Of a DNA stretch of 64,000 nt, positions 1-8,809 are shown piece by piece. The stretch is from UBA9926 sp913064795 (GTDB taxonomy: Bacteria; Pseudomonadota; Gammaproteobacteria; Pseudomonadales; Azotimanducaceae): the NCBI GenBank assembly GCA_045560765.1, contig JBJKZD010000004.1, forward strand, positions 1 through 64,000, in the 5' to 3' direction. The notes under the pieces were generated by a model, which had not been told where the DNA came from, searched no databases, and saw only the letters and a program-made list of their open reading frames with translations. The position numbers and the translations under genes were made by a program. The first letter of the stretch is position 1. Every line of letters starts with the position of its first letter.

Positions 1-419
1 ATGCCGATGATGATAACGATGGCGTGGCGGATGAGCTCGATGTCTTCCCGCTCGATGCTAGGTTCAGTGAGGGTTCTCTTGATTTTGATCGCGATGGCGA
101 TACCAAAGCCTTAACAGATGGACTTTTGACCATTCGCTTCCTCTTTGGCTTTGAAGGTTCGGCACTCACTTCGGGTGCACTTGCTTCAGGGGCGACGGTA
201 ACCGACCAAGCCGTGCTGATTGACCTGATGACCGCGTTCCAACAGGCAATGGATATTGATGGTGATAATGAGGTGAGGGCGCTGACCGATGGGCTGCTGA
301 TTATCAGAAGACTCTTTGGCTTTGAGGGGGAAGCGCTAACAAGTGGCGCCATAGGTAGTGAAGCCACGCGTACTGACCCGGATGAGATAAGCGACTATAT
401 CGACGGTCTCAGTCCATAG
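1..419 (+). CDS. C-terminal part of a secreted TSP3/dockerin-like repeat protein (5' end outside window)
   Basis: The reading frame is already open at base 3 and runs to the TAG at 417-419, so the gene begins before the window. The visible part opens with an Asp-rich thrombospondin type-3 repeat. Two copies of a dockerin-like calcium-binding module follow, each with a DxDGD loop, the motif ALTDGLLxIRxLFGF and a downstream GAxxxxAxRT helix. The same paired module occurs in the proteins at 3761-4972 and 14844-17912, and a single copy ends the protein at 29465-32359. In the other proteins the module sits on secreted polypeptides, so this is probably the tail of another exported protein. Its enzymatic or binding part lies upstream and cannot be judged. 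The ATG at 24 is internal and is not the start. Confidence 0.85.
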   Translation, partial: ADDDNDGVADELDVFPLDARFSEGSLDFDRDGDTKALTDGLLTIRFLFGFEGSALTSGALASGATVTDQAVLIDLMTAFQQAMDIDGDNEVRALTDGLLIIRRLFGFEGEALTSGAIGSEATRTDPDEISDYIDGLSP

Positions 420-896
420 ACCGAGGTAACGAGCCCTGTATTCAGTCGATGAAGGATTAGGCAAGCAAGGGAAGCTTCTGATATTGATGACGAGCCGAAG
501 GCGGTGGCGTAGATCGCAACCGATGCGGACTCCGCGCGTAATTCAGAACAGCGACGCCGCCTGATCGTTGTGCAGAAACGTGGCAATCTTAATGCGCTGG
601 GTGAGTTGAAGCCGGTTCAAGCCGAAGATTGATAGCTGGGTAGACCTTGCTCTTAACGGGAGTTCCAAAGCAGAGAAGCCTCCAGAAAAAGTCGGGGATC
701 TCGGTGATGATGGGCTAGCTCGGGTGTGACGTGTCTTAAATCTTTGAAATTCGATCGAGGTTATAGCCATACAAGATTGTAAGCGTTGTTAGATTGAGCG
801 GCGTGTTAAGCTTAAGAAGCTCGGGTATTTTGGGTGAATGAAAGAACGTGTAGGCGTTTGATTGAGCCTGGCAATCAAAGCCTGTTAGGAATGACT
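420..896. other. Intergenic region, no convincing gene
   Basis: About 480 bases between the dockerin-like protein and the thioredoxin gene. Short open frames on both strands have no start signal and no family resemblance. An Asp-rich stretch around 471-509 faintly resembles a decayed repeat module but is interrupted by a stop at 510. No terminator hairpin was seen. Confidence 0.5.
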
Positions 897-1421
897 ATGG
901 TAAATCGGTTTGTGATTGTCAGTGTGATCCTGTGGGGGCTTATTGTGCTCACCGTAAGATCTGAATTGAGTCTTGCTTCAACCATGGTCGGGGACCTCGC
1001 GCCGCTATTTGAACTGCCCGACTTGCTTGATACTGATTCAAGTACTCGACTGTCTGATCATCGTGGCAAGGTGGTTTATCTCGATTTTTGGGCTTCCTGG
1101 TGCGGTCCTTGCCTGATTGCTATGCCAAAAATGCAAGCCCTCCAAGAGGAGCTGGGAACGAATGATTTTGTGGTGCTGGCGGTGAATGTTGATCGCGAGC
1201 CGAACAAAGCGCGCAAGTTTTTAAAGAAAGTGTCAGTCACCTATCGTAATCTACAGGATGAAGAAGGGAAGGTGCCAGCGAGCTATGGGATAAAGGCAAT
1301 GCCCAGCTCTTTTGTGATCGATCGAGCGGGAAAGGTGACTCTGGTTCATCAGGGGTTTAAACCTGGAGATGAAGTGATGCTTCGCCAACATATTTTAGAG
1401 GTTGTGAGTCGAGATGGTTAA
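897..1421 (+). CDS. TlpA-like thioredoxin-fold protein, exported
   Basis: Extracytoplasmic thiol-disulfide protein of the TlpA/ResA/AhpC-TSA group, 174 residues from the chosen start. An N-terminal hydrophobic segment is a signal peptide or anchor. The thioredoxin fold follows with the WCGPC redox motif after DFWASW, and a cis-proline segment (AMPSSFVID) near the end. ATG 897 is preferred because AGGA lies 6 nt upstream. The GTG at 834 would add a non-hydrophobic extension, and the ATG at 891 leaves no room for a ribosome site. The gene overlaps the next by 8 bases and heads a TlpA / DUF4266 / DUF3570 / ApbE cluster, an arrangement known from other proteobacteria. Its likely job is to reduce or protect cysteines or cofactors of its partners in the periplasm, which is inference. 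Confidence 0.88.
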   Translation: MVNRFVIVSVILWGLIVLTVRSELSLASTMVGDLAPLFELPDLLDTDSSTRLSDHRGKVVYLDFWASWCGPCLIAMPKMQALQEELGTNDFVVLAVNVDREPNKARKFLKKVSVTYRNLQDEEGKVPASYGIKAMPSSFVIDRAGKVTLVHQGFKPGDEVMLRQHILEVVSRDG

Positions 1422-1623
1422 AACCGCCGCTTTTATGTTAATGCTATTCGCGGCATCCAGTTGCCAGACGGTAGAGCCTTGGCAGCGCGACCGGCTCTCA
1501 AAAAAAGACATGCAGCTGGTTTCTGATCCCTTAGAGGCCCGCCGAGCCGAACAAATATTTTTTAGCAAAGAGGCATCAAGTGGTGGTGCCGACGCCGCTG
1601 GCGGCGGCTGTGGCTGTAACTGA
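1414..1623 (+). CDS. DUF4266 small lipoprotein with Cys/Gly-rich C-terminus
   Basis: A 69-residue protein with a short signal sequence and a lipobox-like AASSC, so probably a lipoprotein. The mature part has a conserved Trp-Gln-Arg segment, an FFSKEAS motif and a glycine-rich end finishing GGGCGCN. These are the hallmarks of DUF4266. The two C-terminal cysteines resemble a metal- or thiol-binding tail. It overlaps the thioredoxin gene by 8 bases, and its TGA overlaps the ATG of the DUF3570 gene, so the three are translationally coupled. The family has no established biochemical function. Its constant association with DUF3570, a thioredoxin and ApbE suggests it is a substrate or subunit of an envelope redox assembly. 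Confidence 0.85.
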   Translation: MVKTAAFMLMLFAASSCQTVEPWQRDRLSKKDMQLVSDPLEARRAEQIFFSKEASSGGADAAGGGCGCN

Positions 1624-2771
1624 TGGCGAGGCGAGACGCGTCACCCTTGGCGGTGTTGTCGGCGGCAGCGCTCGCGTTACCAGCTTTTGGAGCAAGCCAA
1701 CCTACTGAGCGCACTCTCGCAGTGAGTACAGCGGTCTATCAGGAAGACGATTTAAAACGCTCAAACTTAGTGTTCGGAGACGTAGAGCGCTATAAGGTCA
1801 AGACTAATCAATTTTATGTAAATGCGCCGATTGGTCGAAACTGGTCGGGATCATTGAGCTACGACAATGAATCCATGAGCGGCGCTTCTCCTTGGGGTAC
1901 GTCTGAATCCGCTGATGGTCAGACTGACCTGATTATGTCCGGCGCCAGCATCGATGACTCACGCAATGGCTTAGATGCGAGTATGACTCGGTATTTCGAT
2001 CAATCCTCGGTCTCAGTGTCGCTGGGTTATTCTGGTGAGCACGACTATCACTCGCGATCGATTGGGCTAAGCTATGAGCGTGATTTTTTTAACCGCAACA
2101 CAACGCTCGGGCTCTCTGCCAGTTACTCAACCGATGAGATTACCCCAACGGATGCTGCGCTTTTTGGTCGTGTGCTTTACGGCGAGAAACGCAGTCGATC
2201 TTTTTATGCATCTTTGACTCAGCTCATGAGTCCAGTTGCAGTGGTCAACGTTGGAGTGGGACTGACGTCGAGGCGGGGATTTTTGTCTGATCCTTACAAG
2301 TTGCGGGACATCAGGCCCGACAGCAGGCTTGAGAAAACAGTCACGGCCTCTTACCGGCATTACTTAGATTGGAAGCAAACCAGCCTTCGATTAGATTATC
2401 GCTATTTTTGGGATAGCTTTGATGTTCGCTCCCAGACAGTCTCGGGTAGCTTTATGCAAACCCTATCCTCCGGTATCTCATGGGGACCAACGTTGCGGTA
2501 TTACGCTCAAAGTGAAGCCAGCTTTTACCAGTCCTTTGATCAATACGCATTGCCAGTGACCCAAGCGCAATCGAGCGATTTTCGTTTATCGAGCTATGGC
2601 GCTTGGAGCTACGGTATAAAGGCACGATATCAGCTGGGTGCCGTTGAGCTCTCGGGTGCGATTGAACGCTATGAAAGCGACAAGGGCCTAGGCTTAAATG
2701 AACCGGTGGCAGGCCATCCCGCTCTGGTCCGCTTTGGTGTGGTTTCATTAGGACTGGAGTTTAAGTTCTGA
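1623..2771 (+). CDS. DUF3570 outer-membrane beta-barrel protein
   Basis: A 382-residue protein with an N-terminal signal segment ending near AFGASQ. It has long alternating polar/hydrophobic stretches with many Tyr/Ser/Arg and a terminal LEFKF. That is the aromatic end typical of outer-membrane barrels inserted by BamA. The pattern and the gene context (directly after DUF4266, directly before ApbE) identify it as DUF3570. ATG 1623 overlaps the upstream stop. The function of the family is not established. The cluster suggests an outer-membrane element of a system needing a flavinylated or thiol-dependent protein. No haem motif or other cofactor site is visible. Confidence 0.85.
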   Translation: MARRDASPLAVLSAAALALPAFGASQPTERTLAVSTAVYQEDDLKRSNLVFGDVERYKVKTNQFYVNAPIGRNWSGSLSYDNESMSGASPWGTSESADGQTDLIMSGASIDDSRNGLDASMTRYFDQSSVSVSLGYSGEHDYHSRSIGLSYERDFFNRNTTLGLSASYSTDEITPTDAALFGRVLYGEKRSRSFYASLTQLMSPVAVVNVGVGLTSRRGFLSDPYKLRDIRPDSRLEKTVTASYRHYLDWKQTSLRLDYRYFWDSFDVRSQTVSGSFMQTLSSGISWGPTLRYYAQSEASFYQSFDQYALPVTQAQSSDFRLSSYGAWSYGIKARYQLGAVELSGAIERYESDKGLGLNEPVAGHPALVRFGVVSLGLEFKF

Positions 2772-3757
2772 AGCCTGCTTTTGAATTTTCTTTTGTAGCG
2801 ATGGGCAGCCCTTGTAGTATCAAGATCGCCGGGTCCTATCAACATGCGAAGTCTGTCTCCGATGCATGTATTTCCGAGGCTCGGCGATTCGAGTCTGTTT
2901 ACTCCCGCTACACCAACGATAGTATTGTCGCTCAGATCAATACGGCTGCGGGCCTGAAACCTGTTCGAATTGACGCCGAATGCCGAGCGATTCTTAACTA
3001 TGCCGGGGTCTGTTTTAATTTGAGCGGGGGATTGTTTGACGTCACGGCAGGTGTGTTACGCAGAATCTGGTCGAGAGCGCGCACCCGGAAACCGACTGAG
3101 GAAGAACTTGCACCAATTTTGTCGCTGATCGATTTTAATCAGGTCGAGATCACCGATGACACAGTGTTTCTGCCGCGTTCTGGAATGGAAATCGATCTTG
3201 GGGGTGTTGTGAAAGAGTACGCCGCGGATGCGCTCGCCCAACTGATGAAAAATCACGGGGTCGACTCGGCAGTGATCAATCTGGGAGGTGATATTTTTTG
3301 CGTTGGAGCACGTACTGCAGAACAGGCGTGGCAGATAGGCATTGTGGACCCGAAGGGCGGGGGTGCAGCCGCCGCCGTCCAGCTCGTTAATTCAGGACTT
3401 GCCACCAGTGGTGGCTATGAACGGTTCCTTGAAATTGAGGGGCAACAATACAGTCATATACTAGATCCTCGTACCGGGTTCCCAGTGAATAGCTTAGCGA
3501 GCGTGAGCGTGATTGCAGAGCAGACCGTGGTAGCGGGCTCGGCTGCGACGATCGCGTTGCTCAAAGGTGAGGAGGAAGGCTTAAAGTGGTTGGAAGATTT
3601 TGGTTGCCCCTATTTGGCAATTGATCAAGGCGGGCAAATGGTCTCCGGTGTGGGTTTCAACTCAGGGGCGAGGGGCTCAGAGTATGTGGGTGAACCTCTG
3701 AAAGGTCCGTTAAATGAACAGCGAACAGGTTTTTTCGACGTCAAGGTGAGTCAATAA
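2768..3757 (+). CDS. apbE: FAD:protein FMN transferase (ApbE family)
   Basis: ApbE enzymes transfer FMN from FAD to a Thr/Ser of target proteins of extracytoplasmic electron-transfer systems. Seen here: the N-terminal MGSPCSI strand, a GGLFDVTAG segment, DLGGVVKEYAAD, NLGGDIFCVG and a C-terminal SYSHILDPRTG-like segment (SHILDPRTGFP), all family hallmarks. The first ATG in frame (2801) would start inside the conserved first strand and has no ribosome site. I place the start at CTG 2768, whose CTGA overlaps the stop of the DUF3570 gene and which has GGAG 8 nt upstream. No signal peptide is visible with either start, which is odd for a family that usually acts outside the membrane. No flavinylation target with a clear D-x-x-[ST]-G-A-[ST] site was recognised in the cluster. 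Confidence 0.87.
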   Translation: MKPAFEFSFVAMGSPCSIKIAGSYQHAKSVSDACISEARRFESVYSRYTNDSIVAQINTAAGLKPVRIDAECRAILNYAGVCFNLSGGLFDVTAGVLRRIWSRARTRKPTEEELAPILSLIDFNQVEITDDTVFLPRSGMEIDLGGVVKEYAADALAQLMKNHGVDSAVINLGGDIFCVGARTAEQAWQIGIVDPKGGGAAAAVQLVNSGLATSGGYERFLEIEGQQYSHILDPRTGFPVNSLASVSVIAEQTVVAGSAATIALLKGEEEGLKWLEDFGCPYLAIDQGGQMVSGVGFNSGARGSEYVGEPLKGPLNEQRTGFFDVKVSQ

Positions 3758-3760
3758 GCA

Positions 3761-4972
3761 ATGATAAAAAGAATTGTAATGGTGGCAGTCATGCTGGGTT
3801 TTTCAGGGCCTGCTACCGCCGATGCGTTGTTTGATTTTTATTCGGCCAGGGTATCTCCGATCATCCAAAATAACTGCGCGGGATGCCATGTGGCGGGCGG
3901 CCAAGCAGGCGGCACAAGGTTGGTTTACAAGAAATCAACGGCGTTAAGTGATCAACAAGCGAATTTTGACTTGTTGGTGGGCTTTATCAATGCAGGTAAT
4001 GGCGCTTATTTGCTCTCGAAAGGCCGTGGTAATAGTCATCAGGGAGGCAATAGGCTGTCGAATCAAGATGAATATAATGCTCTAAGTGATTTCATCGATC
4101 AGGTTGAAGCGCAGGCTTCTGATAGTGATGGTGACGGTCTGGCTACTGATGAGGACAACTGCCCTGACATCAGCAATGTGGATCAAGCTGATCTTGATCA
4201 AGACGCGAGCGGGGACGCCTGCGATGATGATATTGATGGCGATGGGCTCTCTAATGATGACGAGGCTCTAAAGGAAACTGATCCCAGAAGCGTTGACAGC
4301 GATGGTGATGGCGTCGCTGATGATCAAGATTTGTTTCCCAATAACGTGACTGAATCCAGCGATCGAGATGCGGATGGCGTGGGCGACAACAGCGATGCTT
4401 TTCCCGACGATCCAGCCGAAACGAGCGATGCTGATAACGACAAGGTCGGTGATAATGCTGATCAGTTCGATGATGACCCGAATGAATCGCTCGATACCGA
4501 TGGTGACGGGCTGGGCAATAATGCCGACCTTGATGATGATGGCGATGGTTGGACGGACCTAGAAGAACAAATGGACAAAACCAATCCTCTGAGCAACTTT
4601 TCTTGTCGCAGCGGCTGCTACGGCTTTGATATCGATCAGAATGGTCGCACGGATGCGTTGACGGATGGACTCTTGATGATCAGGTATCTTTTTGGTTTTG
4701 AGGGTAGCGCGCTATCGACCGGTGCGGTGGCAAGTGTAAAAGCCGATTGGGGTGCTTCGGAAATCTCCGGATACCTGCGCGCTGCCGAGAGCGATCTTGA
4801 TATCGATGGCGATGAGAGCGCCAAAGCACTCTCAGACGGACTGTTGTTTCTTCGTTATGCGTTTGGCTTTAGAGACAACGCGCTGATTAGCGGCGCTCTG
4901 GGCGCAAATGCGAGTCGCAAAGACAGCGCGGAGATCCAGGCTTACATCGAGTCTCGGCTATATCTGGATTAA
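3761..4972 (+). CDS. Secreted c-type cytochrome domain with TSP3 and paired dockerin-like repeats
   Basis: A 403-residue exported protein. Residues 1-21 form a signal peptide. A compact cytochrome c domain follows with one haem-attachment motif C39-A-G-C42-H43. Residues from about 110 to 275 are Asp-rich thrombospondin type-3 calcium repeats. The C-terminal 120 residues hold two dockerin-like modules (ALTDGLLMIRYLFGF and a diverged ALSDGLLFLRYAFGF copy). It starts 3 bases after the apbE stop and is probably co-transcribed with that cluster. The single-haem domain resembles those attached to PSD1/DUF1592-type or planctomycete-like proteins, but the catalytic partner is missing. It may be an electron carrier held at the surface by the repeat region, which is inference. 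Confidence 0.85.
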   Translation: MIKRIVMVAVMLGFSGPATADALFDFYSARVSPIIQNNCAGCHVAGGQAGGTRLVYKKSTALSDQQANFDLLVGFINAGNGAYLLSKGRGNSHQGGNRLSNQDEYNALSDFIDQVEAQASDSDGDGLATDEDNCPDISNVDQADLDQDASGDACDDDIDGDGLSNDDEALKETDPRSVDSDGDGVADDQDLFPNNVTESSDRDADGVGDNSDAFPDDPAETSDADNDKVGDNADQFDDDPNESLDTDGDGLGNNADLDDDGDGWTDLEEQMDKTNPLSNFSCRSGCYGFDIDQNGRTDALTDGLLMIRYLFGFEGSALSTGAVASVKADWGASEISGYLRAAESDLDIDGDESAKALSDGLLFLRYAFGFRDNALISGALGANASRKDSAEIQAYIESRLYLD

Positions 4973-5268
4973 TGTTTGGTCGTGTGGCTGGTCGAAAGCT
5001 CAAGGCTTGATGCCCATCTGTGGGTCCTCGGATTGGGAGGCTCTTCTAGCCACTAAAAAGAGACACTGCTTGACGAGACCGGTTCGCCCAGTTGGCGAGG
5101 TTGTTTAATCGGAAGCCTATTTTATTGACGAATCGTCGTCTACTGGTCCTTTCGGATGGGCGAAACTGATCCCCAGGTTGCGCTTGACGGGCTCGAAACT
5201 ATAGGCGAGCAGGGTCTAGGCACTGTTAAAGTAGCCAGAGATATTTTTGCTGACGCTATCGAGTCGTA

Positions 5269-6141
5269 TCAGCTGTCGGTTTTTATATGGACTGACCCTT
5301 GGTCTGGGATTACGTTGCTAAGCCCTTCGTAGATATCGTCAGTCCAGCGTGAATGCCCGACGCCAGCTGAATAACCACCATCCACAGGAATGGTGACTCC
5401 AGTCAGATAACTGCCTGCTTCTGATGCAAGCATCAAGAGGGGCCCCGCCAGTTCCTCTAGGCGGCCTAATCGGCCAAGGGGTGTCGCGTTGTTGATGTAG
5501 GTTTCATAGCCGGGCACCGCAAGATAGGGCCCGGTCATTTCGCTCGGAAAGTAAGCGGGAGCAATTGCATTAACCCGAATGTTGCGATCCGCCCAGCTAC
5601 AGGCCAAGTTGCGGGTCAGATTGATGACTCCGGCTTTCGAAGCTTGGTAGGCGAGAGGGTGATCTCCACTACCGCCCATGCCCAGCACCGAAGTGAGATT
5701 AATGATGGACCCGCCCAGGCCGTCGGCGAGCATCCGCTTGCCTGCTTCTTGGCAACAATACCAAAGTCCTGTGAGGTTTGTGTGCAGCGTTGCCTCAAAG
5801 ACCTCAACGGGAAGCTTCTCGGGTACAAAACCCCCGTCGCCGACCTGTCCTGCATTGTTAACCAGAATGTCGATACGTCCGCATTCACTCCACGCTTGAT
5901 CGATCACAGCCGCAACAGCACTGGATTGATCGACGTCACAAGCGATGGGGATGGCTTTGCCCCCAGTTGAATTGATTTGCTCAGCAAGGGCCTCTAGTCG
6001 GTCCAGCCGTCTGGCTGTGATGACGACTGTTGCTCCAGCATTGGCTAGAACTTCGGCAAAATAGGCCCCCAGTCCTGAGGATGCACCGGTGATCAGCGCG
6101 GTTTTACCGGTTAGGTCAAATAGTTTGTTGATAAGGTCCAT
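5269..6141 (-). CDS. SDR-family NAD(P)-dependent oxidoreductase
   Basis: Classical short-chain dehydrogenase, 290 residues. Rossmann motif TGASSGLG near residue 17, an acidic/basic coenzyme patch (TARRLDR), the NNAG motif, the catalytic Ser in the LTSV segment, and YQASK with catalytic Tyr and Lys. A C-terminal extension of about 30 residues after the DGGYSAG end is unusual. I chose the ATG at 6141, with GGAG 6 nt upstream. An upstream in-frame extension to 6192 lacks a ribosome site. It is transcribed away from the Rieske gene. The substrate cannot be told from sequence. The TARRLDR pattern is common in NADP-preferring members of the gluconate-dehydrogenase-like group. Confidence 0.9.
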   Translation of the reverse strand: MDLINKLFDLTGKTALITGASSGLGAYFAEVLANAGATVVITARRLDRLEALAEQINSTGGKAIPIACDVDQSSAVAAVIDQAWSECGRIDILVNNAGQVGDGGFVPEKLPVEVFEATLHTNLTGLWYCCQEAGKRMLADGLGGSIINLTSVLGMGGSGDHPLAYQASKAGVINLTRNLACSWADRNIRVNAIAPAYFPSEMTGPYLAVPGYETYINNATPLGRLGRLEELAGPLLMLASEAGSYLTGVTIPVDGGYSAGVGHSRWTDDIYEGLSNVIPDQGSVHIKTDS

Positions 6142-6925
6142 CTTAATCTCCAATCGGTGAAGGCATTTGGGTCGGCAGCGTGATGACAACAAAGCGCTGC
6201 GCGGTGTCTTGCCCTTATAGTTTCGTGAAATGCCGGGGAGTGCAAGGTGCTAGGGTTAAATTAACAGGAATATCTGACTTCAGGGCGCTTTGCTCTGACG
6301 AGACTTTTATTGACCTTGAGCTCGCAATGCATCGATTAAGACCTTTGTGACCGAAGATTATGGGAGTTGGTCTCGCATTGAGTGTAGCGGCTAGGTTTGC
6401 GTATAGACCGACACTGATTTGAGTGTAGTAGATTTTAATACAGTCAATTTTACAGGCGTACAGCGGAGTCTTAGTCTGAGGAAATCGGCACTGAACTTTG
6501 TCGTTGTGGCTTTTGGCGGCGCTGCTTTTAAGTGCCACTCCGCGGTGTTAGACCGCAGTTAGAGGCTCCATTGGATTTCAAAGCCCTTGCTGCGCCCCAG
6601 CGCTTTGTTACTGCCTTGGCCAGTCCCGCGTGATGTTTGCTCGAATGTTCGCGTTTGAGCCGATTGCCGGTGCCTGTAGGAGCGAATTGGTTGAAGTTAA
6701 AGGTCAATTGACGTCATGGACGCGTTTTTTCGGGCTGGCTTTAAGGGTCCGCTTTTTTAGGCGTAGGTAGAGGGCTCGGTCAAAGCGTTTATCTGACTGC
6801 CAACTGTGGCAGAAATAGCCTCAAAGTAGCGATTTCTCAGGCCAATTTCGCTTGACAAAAAACCGTCAGCCATGCTTTTTTAGCTAAATAAATATTCAGC
6901 TCTTGACCGAAAAAAAGGATTTCCC
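6142..6925. other. Long divergent intergenic region upstream of SDR and Rieske genes
   Basis: Nearly 800 bases with no credible gene. It must hold the promoters of both divergent genes. A TTGACA hexamer lies at 6852-6857 ahead of an AT-rich stretch before the Rieske gene, but no -10 hexamer sits at standard spacing. A small hairpin (GCGGT/ACCGC) is at 6542-6556. A 107-codon minus-strand frame at 6215-6538 has no family resemblance. Confidence 0.5.
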
Positions 6926-8506
6926 ATGAATACATCCTCAGCAGGCAGCGTTCGAACGATGGATGCGGCTTTTCAAAAGTTGCTCGATGCTGATGCGCAT
7001 CCTGATCAAATATCTGACGCGCTTAAGCGCAATGCGCCCATGCCGCCTGGACCGACCCTGGTGCCGGTTGCGCGTTACATTTCGAGGGCCTATCACGAGC
7101 TTGAAAAAGAACAGTTGTGGAAAAAATCTTGGCAAATGGCCTGTCACGAAGACGATTTCAAAGATGTGGGTGATGTCGTGCCCTACGACATCACAACCTT
7201 GTCCTTTTTGATCGTCAAGTCTGGGGAAGACGAGTACAAAGCATTTTACAATGCGTGCTTGCACCGAGGTCGGAAGCTTCGTGAACAGGCGGGTAAATCC
7301 TTGGATGAGCTGCGTTGCCCCTTCCATGGATGGTCGTGGAACCTTGATGGCTCGCTCAAGCAAATTCCTTGCGCATACGATTACACAGGCCTTAAAAGAG
7401 AGGAAGAATCGTTACCAGAAGTCCGTCTCGCGCGATGGGGTCGTTTCATCTTCATTAATCCTGACCCCGATGGTGAGTCGCTCGAAGATTTCTTGGGTGA
7501 TCTGGAGTCGCATTTTCCGCTGCTGGGATATGACCGCCGGTACAAGTCAACGCATGTTGCTAAAGTGGTGCGAGCTAACTGGAAAGTGGTTCAAGAAGCC
7601 TTTATGGAGTCTTATCACGTCTTAATGACGCACCCGCAGATATTGACCGGTGGCGCCCACGACCTGTGCACCAAGTACGATGCCTTTGGTAACTATTCCA
7701 GAGCGATCAGGTGCGGCGCGCTCGAGAGCGAGGGGATGCCCGCTTGGGAACCAGTTCAGCTCGATGGTGTCCATAAGGTTCAGCATCCACTCAACGGGTG
7801 GGTCTATGAAGACCTCGGGGATGAGTTGGTCCAGGTTAGCACCCCGAAGGGCTTAACCGGAAAATTCACGGTGGAGGGTGAGTGGGTCGAGGGCGAGCTC
7901 ACCGACGCCAATCCACATTTGTGCAATTGGGTGGCAGGGCTGCAATTGCCCACCCAAGCAAGTGCGGCGATGGCGGATCCCAAGGCAGCGGGACGGATTA
8001 AAGACAAAATGGGTGCCAGGGCCAGCAGTCGCTCGGTTGGCGCGGAGATTCAGCGGCAGGTGCTAAAAGAGATCATTCCATCGATCGCCGAGACGATCCC
8101 CGACGTCGAATTAACCTCATCGATCTTTTTTACAGTCTTCCCCAACTGGCACCCATGGGGCTCCTTTAATCAGATCAACTATCGTTTTCGGCCAAACGGG
8201 GATAATCATGAAGAGTGCATTATGGAATGCATGTTCTTCAGTCCGATTCCTGAGAACGGAGACTATACGCCGGTTTCAGAGATTCATTGGTTGGATGCGG
8301 ATGATGACTATACTGAGGCTTCAGAGCTCGGCATGCTCGCTAAAATTTTTAATCAAGATCTTAGAAACCTCCCCTATGTATATGACGGTCTCAAAGCGAC
8401 GGCTAGGGAGCATTTAAGATTTGCTGATTACAATGAGCTGAAATTGCGACATTGGCACGAGATGTATGAGCAGCTTATCGATGACCCCATCGCTCAATCT
8501 GGATAG
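6926..8506 (+). CDS. Rieske non-haem iron oxygenase, large (alpha) subunit
   Basis: A 526-residue aromatic-ring-hydroxylating-dioxygenase-type alpha subunit. The Rieske [2Fe-2S] ligands are visible as C111-x-H113 (YNACLHRG) and C131-x2-H134 (RCPFHGW). Two histidines of the mononuclear iron site are H231 and H236 in ESYHVLMTHP. The acidic third ligand probably lies in the C-terminal third. Start ATG 6926 follows AAGGAT. No beta subunit, ferredoxin or reductase gene is adjacent, so electrons must come from components encoded elsewhere. The protein is longer than two-component dioxygenase alpha subunits (about 450 residues), because of an insert around residues 280-390. Downstream VOC, SDR, luciferase-like and alcohol dehydrogenase genes point to catabolism of a cyclic or lipophilic compound. 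The substrate is unknown. Confidence 0.92.
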   Translation: MNTSSAGSVRTMDAAFQKLLDADAHPDQISDALKRNAPMPPGPTLVPVARYISRAYHELEKEQLWKKSWQMACHEDDFKDVGDVVPYDITTLSFLIVKSGEDEYKAFYNACLHRGRKLREQAGKSLDELRCPFHGWSWNLDGSLKQIPCAYDYTGLKREEESLPEVRLARWGRFIFINPDPDGESLEDFLGDLESHFPLLGYDRRYKSTHVAKVVRANWKVVQEAFMESYHVLMTHPQILTGGAHDLCTKYDAFGNYSRAIRCGALESEGMPAWEPVQLDGVHKVQHPLNGWVYEDLGDELVQVSTPKGLTGKFTVEGEWVEGELTDANPHLCNWVAGLQLPTQASAAMADPKAAGRIKDKMGARASSRSVGAEIQRQVLKEIIPSIAETIPDVELTSSIFFTVFPNWHPWGSFNQINYRFRPNGDNHEECIMECMFFSPIPENGDYTPVSEIHWLDADDDYTEASELGMLAKIFNQDLRNLPYVYDGLKATAREHLRFADYNELKLRHWHEMYEQLIDDPIAQSG

Positions 8507-8809
8507 TCCCGAGTTTATGTGAATAAAGGTTGAGGGTTCCAAGTAATTGGCGTTCTAAATTGTCTGAGATTCAGGTCTGTATCTAACGACCTTCTCTGAC
8601 CCGCCTCGCATTTTGTGCTCGCTGTAGCCCAGGGGCTCGATGTGGTGTAGATGAAGCGTTGGATCAGTGGTTTTCTGAATAAGGGCCTTTAAACCAAGGG
8701 CGGTCGAGAAGGCTGCCTTAATCACTGGTGCTTGGACGAACAGCGCATGTTGCTCGTGTCTTAGAAAACGATGTTCGGCTATCTGTCCTGATTGAACAGC
8801 CTCAGGGAT
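8507..8809. other. Intergenic region, no supported gene
   Basis: About 300 bases between the Rieske and VOC genes. A 93-codon frame on the minus strand (8555-8836) begins only with TTG, has no ribosome site and overlaps the VOC start, so it was not accepted. No terminator was seen. Confidence 0.45.

Noticed and set aside
471..640. Possible decayed dockerin-like repeat (EASDIDDEPKAVA then a stop)
   Set aside because: Only about ten residues resemble the module; the LFGF part is not recoverable in any frame.
6215..6538. 107-codon minus-strand frame in the SDR-Rieske intergenic region
   Set aside because: No ribosome site and no family resemblance; basic, low-structure sequence typical of a chance frame.
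6852..6886. TTGACA upstream of the Rieske gene as a sigma-70 promoter
   Set aside because: No -10 hexamer at 16-18 bases; the nearest TA-rich candidates lie 23 or more bases away.
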